The position numbers and the translations under genes were made by a program. DNA of 64,000 nucleotides, taken from assembly GCA_036346355.1 (NCBI GenBank), contig CM070577.1, forward strand, positions 78,762,509 through 78,826,508, given 5' to 3'. This DNA comes from Rhipidocladum racemiflorum (lineage: Eukaryota; Streptophyta; Magnoliopsida; Poales; Poaceae). Shown here piece by piece: positions 55,445 to 64,000 of the stretch (positions are counted from its first letter, which is position 1; the number at the start of each line of letters is the position of its first letter). The notes beneath the pieces are model-generated. The model did no database searches. It was not told the DNA's origin and was given only the letters and a program-made list of their open reading frames with translations.

Positions 55445-58400
55445 TGAATGTAGGTCCCTGGAATGTGTATTTAGTGTCATACTATAGGTTCAACTAAAAT
55501 ATGAAGTGGTATAACCTAGAAACATGGCTTAGGTTTTACTTAAAACTTTGCCATAGGATAGCAACATTAAAACTTGTGTAAGTGGAATAACTAATTTAAA
55601 ACTTGACACACTCTGTTGCAAGTAGGAATGGGTATGGGTATCGTTGCTTTACGCTTAAATGTTGTATTTAAGCTTTTATGTGGAATGTTACATTTGGTAA
55701 TATATGTTGCTATGTTTATGAAAGAATCGATTGTGTTGATACATTTGAGATTTTGTGGGTTGTGGTGCGAAAGGGGTTTCGGTCACCTTACATTGTTTGT
55801 AGTATTGTTGGGTTTGACGGTGTGGCCGGTTAGTGCCATCACCGATGGACTTTAACCTCCTGTTGGGAGAGTGCTTATCCTTTACGTCAGTAGATTGGGT
55901 AGTTGGTTGGAGTCGAGTAGTAGAGTTGTGGATTGACCCTCCGAATTTCCTTTGCCGTTTTGACGAACGGTTTTGGTTGGTTTTTGGTTGGTTGAAATAA
56001 AAGAAAAAGTGTTCGGTTTTGGATACTCACCAATAGTTCTTTTGGTGGTTTTGGTTTTGTCTTCTTTTGTTGAAGACAAGAGAAGAATTTAGGTTGCGCC
56101 TCTTTTGGTCGCCTTGCCACTTTGATTGATTTGTTGTTTGCCTTATAGTTAAACTTATTGTTTGTTTCTTGGGTTACCATTCTCCAATTTGAAAGGAAGT
56201 TATTGAAGTTAGATGGAAAAAAATCTAAGTCGCATGGATTTAGGTGTCAAGGTTTTGTCGGAAGGGATGTGGTTTCAATTTATTTTTGTGTTTGTCTTTC
56301 TCCGAGGTTTAAAAGAGTTATTGCGGTGTTGTGCCAGATCTTGTTGTTGGGGCCTAAGTGGTGTTTGATTGCAATGATGACTTGCTTGGGAATTCATCTT
56401 TGAAAAAACCGTTTGTTTCGTGAAAGTTTGAAGTTTGGGGTTATGGCCTTATCTGAAAAAAAAGATTTGGTTAATCGCTTGGTTTTCCTCTTGCAACCAT
56501 TTTCCTTCGCGAAAGTTGTTGATCTCGAGAGTTGTGAAGTAGTTGCGTGTCGGCATTTGGGAATTTAAGAGTTGACTTCTCTTGTGATTTATGGTTGAGC
56601 TTTCCTGAGGAGAAAGGTGTTTTAGGTGTTGTTCTTTCTCGGAGCAATTATGGTTTCCTTAAGAGTTGGGTGCGTGATTCACGCGGATGTTTAAGAAGTT
56701 AAGTGTATGACGAGAAGTTAGAGTTTTCGGTTGATATGAGCTAGTGGTCGGTTAAAGTAAACTTGTTGTTTGTTTAAAGATAAACTAAAATATTGTGTTG
56801 ATAAGAGATGATTAAACGAGACGTCGAGGTGATCCAAAGTGAAAGTTGATTAGTGGTGTGTGCAAAGTGATGCGGGTTATGGAATCTAATGGATGTTTGA
56901 GATTAGTTAGCATAGAATGTCTCGGTTGATGAACTTGTTATAGCAAGAAGAGGGTGTGAAAGTCCGCCTATTGTAGCTGGTGGGTCAGCTTAGTATTGTG
57001 GGTCGACAATATGACTTAAAATTGCGTGTAATCAATTAATGAGGATATATGGAATGATTGTAGGAAAGGTTGAATTATTCTTGACGGATGTCCATGCGGG
57101 ATCCGTATTTATGAGGGATGTCTAGTGGAGATCGTGTCGCGTGGTTAGTATTAATTATTGGTGGAATGAACTGGTGATATGGAATATGTGACTTAGGGGT
57201 TATACCTATGGTAATTGTTGATTACGCCTGAATAATTGTAAAGAGATGTGTGCTACGCTTGGGGATAATAAGTTGCATGAATAATGGTTCGTCATGGTTA
57301 GTAGACCAAAAGAAGTTGTTGATATGCGTCTTATGTTGGATTAACTGATAAGATAATTGTCTTTGGAGTTGTGAGAACGTGGTTCTCCTTGTTGATTGTC
57401 ATACGGTAGATATGGTCTATGGTTCGTTGGTAATATAATCAATTGTGGTTATATGAACAGTGAAAAGTGATTTTATTAAGAGCGGATGTTGTAGCTTGTG
57501 TGCAATGATGTTTGACTTCTCGGGATTTGGGTGATTATGACATCCGTATTGGCTAAGAGTATTGGAATGCGAGTAATGGTGGGATTTGAGTCGAACTTTC
57601 TTTTGAAGGTTCTGATTCAAATGAATGTATAAATTTTCCGGGAGTGCTCGCCTCTTTGTTTAGGCGTCTTGATTAGGGTGCAATAAAATCTCCCTGATTA
57701 AGTGGCATTTTGTCAAGTTACAAACTTGACTCCGATGATTGGAAATATGGATGAAAGAGTAGTATTTGAAGTAACCGGCTTATGGGTTCCAAATGTGGTG
57801 TGGTATTGAACCATGCCAATCTTTGGTTTTGGGCTAATCTGTTTAGTCTATGCTATGAGTATGGTTTAACACCCAAAGCGGTGGGGTGGGACGCTCTCTT
57901 TAGCGTTCAACTGAGGTATCTTTGGTCACACTGGTGTTAAGCGCTTAAATTGTAATTCTATCGTGACTAGAGTTGGATTTATTTGGGAAACGTGTGTGGT
58001 GTTTGCGTAGCTGCTTTCAAAGGTGAATCTTATGATTGTTTCATAAGTGATTTTGTTGGTAAGGTGTTCCCTGCTGGGAATGTGTTTCCTTTCTCTTTAA
58101 GTGAATTGGTAGCGGTTATTAGGCGTAGACGGTTGATTGGTGAGTTGATGCTATCTTACATTATTGGCTTGGGTTAAAATGCGATGTTTTGCGCATTGCG
58201 TGCAGTGGTTGTTGGGTTGTGATGCGATATGGTATTTTTTTCCGGTTAACGCCGTCGTAGTTTATGCGAATTTGAGCAACCATCGATGTTGTTGGGTGTC
58301 AATCATGTGACAAAGAGAATGAAGTCTCTTTGTGAATGGTTAATGGGTATCGTGGTTACATGACGAATAAATGGTGAAAAAGATTCATGACATCGTTTTT

Positions 58401-59602
58401 ATAAGCATAAAAGAGTTGTTGAGCCAGGACGGTGAGAAAGTCATATAGAGATATATGACTAATCCGGAGTGCTCTTGAAGAATTCGCATTCGTGTTATGA
58501 ATCGAGATTTTCATTGCTCTCTAGCATGAAAAGGAATGAATGGACAAATCTTGGCATTTTGGCTATGTTATGCAAGGGATTTGAGTTTCTCTTTCTCTTC
58601 GAGAGTTTTTGTGGCAGTTCTCTTCCAAGATGTTGATTTTGGTTAAAGTGAAAAGTTTGGCTATGGTGAAAGCGAGTCGAGTTGTCTCTAGTTGTTGAGA
58701 ACTTCTGTCAAGAGAATTGTGTGGAGTCCCTATTTGTTTGAGTGCTCCCCAATGCGAATTGTATCGCGTTGATTGGAGATTTGAGTTTTTCTTTGCTGCT
58801 TGATTTAGGAAAAGCAAAAGGGTGGTCTTTCAATGTTATCGGGTTCTTTCCAAAGTGATTTGTGGCGCTTTGAGGTTCGAGTTGTTGTATGTGGTCTACT
58901 TGGATTCAAAAGAATTGTACTTCTTTTGCACTATTGATAGGAGCGAGAATAAGAAGGGCCTCGGATTATTGTTGAGCATAATCTAAGAGCTATACTCGTG
59001 GTCCTCGTTGTTTGTGTGATTTGGTTGTGAGGGCGACATCCTCTTGGGGAAAAGTGCCAATTGAGAGTTAGTAGTGAGTTACGATCCTAGCTGGGGCTAG
59101 GTGATGGACATTAGTGGTATGAGGGTGGATGATGATGGAGGTTGTTGGCGTCGTGGTTTGAATTTGGTTGAAAGTATCATTGGGTGGAAGCGAATGTTAT
59201 AGAAATTGTGATGTAAAATGCTTTCTCGTGGTTATTGTCTTAGCTAGACGTCCCTGGGTGTGCGTTATGCCTGGGAGAGGATAGAATGAAAAGTGTAATG
59301 TGGTTGGCAGTCGAAAGGAAAGTATGGTCGATGTAGGCTATGAGCGAAGATGACATTAGTAAATTTTGATTCCTTGCGAAAAAAGGGGTCAAATAATTGG
59401 AAGGAAAGGTGGAACCGTGAGAGGTTGTACTTAGCTGGGCTAAGTCAACTCTTTCTCGTTAAGTGTTGGTTTGGTAGGTTGCTTGTCGATGATTCGGTTT
59501 GAGTGTTGTGTGGTTGCCTTACATTTGCACGAAGTTTTTGTCCTGTAGGGGCTTTGTTGTGGTTCTTAAGCGTTCGTTCGGATTCGAGGTAGAATCCTGT
59601 TT
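55445..59602 (+). other. Non-coding interior of H
   Basis: A 4.2-kb stretch without a long open frame and without zinc knuckle, protease, reverse transcriptase, RNase H or integrase motifs in any frame I examined. The first 2.2 kb is shared with A (1-2185, reversed). The open frames present are short and not conserved in A. I found no captured gene. Confidence 0.82.
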
Positions 59603-59615
59603 AAGGGGGGGAGAA
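59603..59615 (+). promoter_or_regulatory. Polypurine tract of H
   Basis: AAGGGGGGGAGAA directly precedes the 3' LTR start at 59616, as required for plus-strand priming. Confidence 0.9.
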
Positions 59616-62072
59616 TGTGACACCACGGAATGCCGAGACACCGTAAACAAATGTGAATTAGAGAATGTGACCTTATAAAGTATGAAATCGGAGATTTAAA
59701 ACTTTACGTTATGCAGTTTAATCGCGTTTCCGGGCCGATTTCGGAAGTTTGGGCCTTCCCGGAGGAGTTTGGGCCTTAGGGGGGTGAGTCGTGGGCCTTG
59801 GTGGGAGAGAGTTAGGGCCCATGAGGGAGAAGAGGCAGAATTTTGGGGGCTAGGGGCGTCCTCCCTGCCCTAGCCGCCCCTCCCAATCCCCATCTCTCTT
59901 GGGTGCCTCCTCCTCTCCCTCTTGGGCGCCTCCTCCCTCCCCCCATGGAGTGCGCCCCAATTCCTCCTCTCCACCTCCTTTGCTGCAAAGAGGAGATCCC
60001 CACCACACAACCTCGCTGTCCCTCCAGCAGGAAGCCCCGCGATGAGGAGATCCGCGATTCTAGCGAGGAGGACGTTCGGGAGGCTCGGGAGGATAGATCT
60101 CGGCGCTCGGCTGCTCGTCGGGAGGAGGTAAGGCATGGGTGATCCTTGGGTTTGGGTCTAGGTACTGTTATAGGGATGAATTTCATGTTTTTAGATCAAG
60201 GGAGGTGCTGCCATGGGGTAGGATTGATGAAATCTAGAGTTGTGTTCATGTTCTGGTTCGGGCAGATTGGGAACCCGAACTAGGGCAGGCGTTTTCGCCA
60301 ATTTCGAGTTTGAATCTGACCGTACGGAATTTTAGGAAGTTGTAGATAATTTCCTTATATTTCCGTGCATATAAAGAAATTGAAATTCCGCCCAGCCGTT
60401 TAGAAGTTATGGCTGTTTTACCGAGCGCTGTCAAATCTGTGACGAGATTGGGACAGTTCGTGTTCAACGTTAGATTAAACAACATTAGAGTCCGAATTAG
60501 TCTTTCCCTATAACTAGAAAAAGTTGGGAAATTTCCTAAGCTATGCGGGGATGTACTTGTTTATTCAATTTGGAGTCCTAGAACAGAAGTTATGCCCATT
60601 GGAAGTCCGCTGTCGAAGGGACAGATTTGCTGTTTTCTGATTTTAGGAGTTGTATGCGAAGTCGGGTAGTGGGATTTATTTGTGTACTGTATTGTGGACC
60701 CAATTTGAGTGAGTGGCACGTGTTTGCAGGTGGTGTGCCTCCGGGAGTGCCCTCAACCTCTCGTCACTCCGTTACTCGTGGGTGAAGGCAAGTGTTTTGG
60801 CGTGGTTTTTATGTTATACGTCTTGCTAGAATTGATTGATGGTATTTGGAATAGTTAACATGTTGTCTTGCCATGCCATGGAATTACATGTTATAATGGA
60901 TAGGATGTCCTTAGGCCATGATTGAAATAATGTCGATGATATGGGGTCCTCATGCTATGATTAAAATGCTTGTTGTTGATAAAGGATTCATGCCATGTCT
61001 TTGAAAGGTTACCGTTGATTGTTGATCACGGTCTTACATGTTGAGAGGCCATACGTTGATATGCAATATTCTATTTATGAATACGTTACTGTCCATTTTG
61101 CATGCATGGCATATTTTCATGGCTGGCGGTGAGTTAAGTCATAACTATTCCGGTAGGGGCGGTGAGAACCGTTATGACTAGTCCGGGGCCATTCGTTTGA
61201 GTAAGTCCTACCTCGTGATTCCATCACCGAGGTGACTGGAAGCAGTGATAGGCACCCTCCATCTTCGGGATGGAAGGGGAAAAGGGTGCATGCCGACGGG
61301 TGTGCACTCAACCATACCGGTATGACTATTCCAGAAGACATGTGCATTGCATTGCATGAAAGAAACTATGAATGAGAATTTTGTTGAATTGTTCATGAGT
61401 TCATGAGACTAACACCATAATGATCAAGAGATGATAATGATGTATTTACCATGTCGGTAATGCGTGAGAATGGTAATGATGTGATATGTAATGCTTATGA
61501 AGATTGAAGTTGATGGTTTGTTGTCTTGCACTCTGTTTTCCATTGTATTACACTTATTGAGTTATGAACTCACGCTTGTATTTTTGTTGTTTGTTTTCTT
61601 TAGGTACCATGAAATCGGCGCGTGGGAAAGGGTTTTAGCTACACTACTCCACGTAGTATCATAATCTAGCAAATTCACCTGTTGTGGAGACATGACAATA
61701 AGCATTACAATAATCTTTAGTGTATGGTCTGTATGTTTGGTTGTCTCCCTCATGTGTATCATGTGGGGCTATGGAGGGAGTTGTTTTTACTTCCTAGATT
61801 TAAATTGATGCTTATTATTTTGCTATCGATGCTTATTGATGTTTTAGTTGATGTTTAGCTATCCTTATCGCTGCGTATGGATATCTCGTTTGTCTTACAT
61901 ATTGATATGATGCTATGCTGTTAAGTTTCATGCAAAAACAAAGGAGATGCTGCCAAAATTTCCAATTATTCCAAATGATTACTTGCTGTAATTTACCTTA
62001 AATTATGGTATTAAATGTGTTAGGGTCTATGTTTGGTGACATTCTGGGCTTAGTAAAAGCTGGGGTGTTACA
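59616..62072 (+). repeat. 3' LTR of H
   Basis: TGTGACACCACGG to GGGGTGTTACA, near-identical to 52968-55430. The pair differ largely by 1-2 base indels in G/C runs (for example GTCCCGAAGGG against GTCGAAGGG). The GGAGATGCTGCCAAAATTT motif shared with the hairpin at 62319-62525 is at about 61945. Confidence 0.95.
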
Positions 62073-62077
62073 TGCGG

Positions 62078-62194
62078 AGTTCTCCATGTGGCCCCTTTAC
62101 TCAGTCCTCGACCCTTTCTGACATTACTCGGTGGCGCGGAGGGAGCATCTTCTTCTCTCTCTGGTGTTGAGCCAGTGCTCTCTCTTTGCGACAT
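62078..62194 (-). pseudogene. N-terminal exon of the CACTA accessory gene
   Basis: On the minus strand an ATG at 62194 opens a polar stretch, MSQRESTGSTPEREED, then RKGRGLSKGATWRTP, which runs in frame across the target-site duplication into 52967 on the other side of H. The RGxxKG pattern before a beta-rich segment is common in CACTA and related plant transposon proteins. H therefore split a continuous coding region. The start is the first ATG and fits the family, but is not proven. Confidence 0.75.
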
Positions 62195-62318
62195 TTCGAA
62201 CATATATATATGTCAAACCTAAACTTCATGAGAGAAAACAATTCATATATCTGACATGATTATATTTCACATAAGCGATGACTCCTATTCTCTAATTAGG
62301 TTAGGCCCTAATCCCATT

Positions 62319-62525
62319 CGACGATATGTGATTCGGGCACGTTCCTAAGCTGTTGTACAACTCCAAAGAAAATTTCGGCAGCATCTCCCCGCTGTTCTCC
62401 CAATACACGTCTCGACAACAGGTCAAGAGGGTGTGTATTCGGAGAACACCAAGGAGATGCTGCCAAAACTTTCTCTAGAGTTGTACAACAGCTCAAGAAC
62501 TTGCCCGAACCACATATCCTCGAAC
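62319..62525. repeat. 207-bp near-perfect hairpin
   Basis: Arms of about 71 bp (62319-62388 and 62455-62525) pair with roughly ten mismatches, including AGCTGTTGTACAACTC and GGCAGCATCTCC. The 66-bp loop holds a second inverted pair, GTTCTCCCAATACAC against GTGTATTCGGAGAAC. It lies just upstream of the CACTA accessory gene. Transcribed from either strand it would give a long foldback. I see no flanking duplication marking it as a MITE. Confidence 0.88.
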
Positions 62526-62599
62526 TGTCCAAAAAAGTGGGCAATTCAAGACTGCTAATTTATAAATATGACATTTCAGCATATTTATAAACAAGCACT

Positions 62600-63239
62600 C
62601 TCGAACGGGAGACGCATAGGTTACGCAACCTAAACTCTAGCATTGAACATATTAATTATAGCAACAATAATGACATGTAAAATAAAAACCGCTGTAATTT
62701 AATCGAGGCAATAATTCCAAGCAAATTAAATAGCCATGAATAATCATTGTTAATGAAGCATATGCATAAATAGCAACATAAGATATTTAATAATATCAAA
62801 GCAAACATACTCATAATCAGGTATTAAACATATGTAAAACAATGAACACTAAATGAGACATAACAAGTAGCACCTTCGAATCTTTACTGAACTTTTCCTT
62901 TAATTGGAGCTCCATATGACTACAATACCTTCGAATCTTTTCTTTTCTTTTTTGCTTGCATGGTGAGGTAAACAAGTGGTATGGCTTTTGATGGCATTGC
63001 TATATCGTTGGTAGGTGTTGTCAACATAACTTAATATTTCCTTGTGTTGGCTGCTTTTGATACCAGTACTTGTTTGACCTCCATAATTGTGTGAAAATTT
63101 TTCCCCAAACCACACACACCTACAAGATATACTATAATCTGCTATATCCGTAAATCACCCTCAGTAGTTTGTACGCATCTCTATGCAACTATGCATGTAT
63201 CAATATGTTAGATGTATGCGGTCATTTATTTGTATGTAG
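62600..63239. other. Unassigned AT-rich sequence
   Basis: A minus-strand open frame at 62900-63115 (SHNYGGQTSTGIKSSQHKEI) is polar and coding-like but matches nothing I recognise. No CACTA terminus (CCTGTAGTAGTG) is visible. The end of this stretch reads like an intron, leading to the acceptor at 63238-63239. Confidence 0.4.
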
Positions 63240-63560
63240 GGTAGAAGTGAGGCAGATGGAAGCAATGGTAGCTTTATTGGTTATAAGCCCGACATCAAAG
63301 AACTGGAGATGCTTTTAGAGGCCTACTTTGTGCCAAATGATGGCACACTTAATAAGCTATCACTTGTAATAAACCTTCACTTTCCTATGTTAGTTGCATC
63401 ATTCCAAATACTTGCACGGGTTATTGTCTATAATAAATACTTTTTCATACCATAATTAAAATATTATAGAATCTCATATAGACAACCTTAATATCCCATC
63501 TATTGTATAAGGTGTCTTTGATTTTATCTTTAGATGACATAGATGAGTATGTAAACAATA
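63240..63560 (+). pseudogene. MRS2/CorA-type magnesium transporter gene fragment
   Basis: After an AG acceptor the frame reads EADGSNGSFIGYKPDIKELE then LLEAYFVPNDGTLNKLS, which matches the conserved block preceding the membrane segments of plant MRS2 proteins (ELEMLLEAYFVQIDGTLNKLS). The match stops at about 63362. Near 63537, after CTTTAG, DDIDEYVNN resembles the next piece (DDTEDYIN), so a second degraded exon may follow a short intron. The membrane segments and GMN motif are not in the window. It may be a captured or decayed fragment, or part of a gene continuing right. Confidence 0.7.
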
Positions 63561-63738
63561 GTCGTCTCTACTATTTTACACGCTCTTAATAGCAAATATT
63601 TGCACGAGAGATAAAAATCACTATACATCAGAATTGCTAATTTTATGATGCTCTATATATGGTCTGTTGAGGACATAAGATGCTGCTGCCAAAGTCAAAA
63701 CTTCTAGAAAGACTAGACACAGGTTGTTATTTTTATGA

Positions 63739-64000
63739 TGCTTCAACCCAGGTGGAGCAGCTGTGATTAAAGCACCAGTACACAGTGAACACCTTACTTC
63801 TCAAAGTACCAACTCTCGTTCTTTTGGACCTTGGTGTGCCAATGGTGGTAGTTTTAACAATAGGAATGGTGATGAATTAGAGAAAGTCACTACAACTGCA
63901 GCTTCTGTTTCCATATCTTCTATAGCTACGTCTGGTATACTCGCGAACCATTCACATATATATTCTACTGCACAGAAAAAGTGTATGTATTCTGGTGATT
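63739..64000 (+). other. Unidentified open frame running off the window
   Basis: Eighty-seven codons without a stop read CFNPGGAAVIKAP, then STNSRSFGPWCANGG, DELEKVTTTAASVSISSIAT and so on, Ser/Thr/Asn-rich. There is no start codon at the left. It could be an internal exon of a host gene or a captured exon. I cannot assign a family. Confidence 0.4.

Larger units (their letters stand above)
52968..62072 (+). mobile_element. Complete non-coding LTR retrotransposon H (LARD type), 9.1 kb
   Basis: LTRs of about 2.46 kb (52968 to about 55430) and 2457 bp (59616-62072) bracket a 4.2-kb interior with a primer-binding site and a polypurine tract. The flanks carry TGCGG at 52963-52967 and 62073-62077. 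No gag-pol is seen. Element A shares the interior, so the non-coding state is inherited. Rice families such as Spip and Squiq, non-autonomous relatives of the gypsy elements RIRE3 and RIRE8, are described with this organisation; identity with them is not tested here. Confidence 0.93.
38714..62600 (-). mobile_element. CACTA element G, interrupted by F and H
   Basis: The terminus CACTACTACAGGAATG at 38714 is followed by a dense subterminal array of ATCACAATCGGTTC and GGAACCGATTGTGATGAGG motifs to about 39150. The sequence resumes at 49772-52962 and from 62078, after F and H. A minus-strand gene typical of plant CACTA elements lies in these parts. I do not see a TNP2-type transposase or the opposite terminus; the right limit given is only where recognisable CACTA-linked sequence stops. 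Confidence 0.75.

Noticed and set aside
55445..59602. Degenerate gag-pol inside element H
   Set aside because: No zinc knuckle, DSG, YVDD/FIDD, DDE or RNase H motif found in any frame, and element A shares the same non-coding sequence.

Overview
This is repeat-dominated, intergenic-type DNA from a grass. Rice (Oryza) or a close relative is the most likely source. The reasons are Tekay/Del-type Ty3/gypsy elements with long LTRs, Sirevirus-type Ty1/copia elements, a Helitron with a rice-like 3' terminus, Tourist- and hAT-type MITEs, CACTA ends, and gene fragments that read like plant AGO4 and MRS2. I see no intact host gene, no rRNA or tRNA gene and no CRISPR array. Nearly all coding sequence belongs to broken transposable elements.

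Left part (1-26015). A chromodomain Ty3/gypsy element on the + strand (B) runs from a truncated gag at 4650 to the end of its 3' LTR at 26015. Three elements sit in or against it. The first (A, minus strand; LTR 2186-4649, internal part running off the left edge) is a long-LTR element with no visible gag-pol. The second (C, 6450-16377, target-site duplication GTAAC) is a Sirevirus with two LTRs and broken gag-pol. The third (D, about 17501-20945) is a Helitron carrying several exons and introns of an AGO4-like gene. B's RNase H is mostly deleted; its integrase and chromodomain are readable on either side of the Helitron.

Middle (26016-38713). A 75-bp minisatellite, a CT microsatellite and six regularly spaced palindromes (26508-26726) come first. 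A B-family LTR in minus orientation (28087 to about 35057) follows and is interrupted by two A-family solo LTRs, each with its own 5-bp duplication (GGTAA and ATAAA). After it come a 440-bp duplicated segment, a Tourist-like MITE whose empty site is preserved in the duplicate, a CACTA terminus and a 150-bp hAT-type MITE.

Right part (38714-64000). A CACTA element starts at 38714. Its minus-strand accessory gene encodes a CACTA-associated N-terminal region, a coiled coil and a C48 (Ulp1-like) peptidase. A second, more degraded Sirevirus (F, 39199 to about 49485) and a complete non-coding long-LTR element (H, 52968-62072, duplication TGCGG) are inserted in this CACTA. F has an anomalous right edge: its 3' LTR lacks its last bases and is followed by a second copy of the left flank. 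Upstream of the CACTA gene lies a 207-bp near-perfect hairpin whose arm shares about 18 bases with the A/H-family LTR. The last 760 bp hold an MRS2-like exon fragment and an unidentified open frame running off the window.

How the parts relate. H and A share internal sequence but encode nothing, so they presumably depend on proteins of an autonomous gypsy partner. Solo LTRs, internal deletions and nested insertions record repeated gain and loss. Many differences between near-identical copies are 1-2 base indels, so some frameshifts may be base-calling errors rather than biology.
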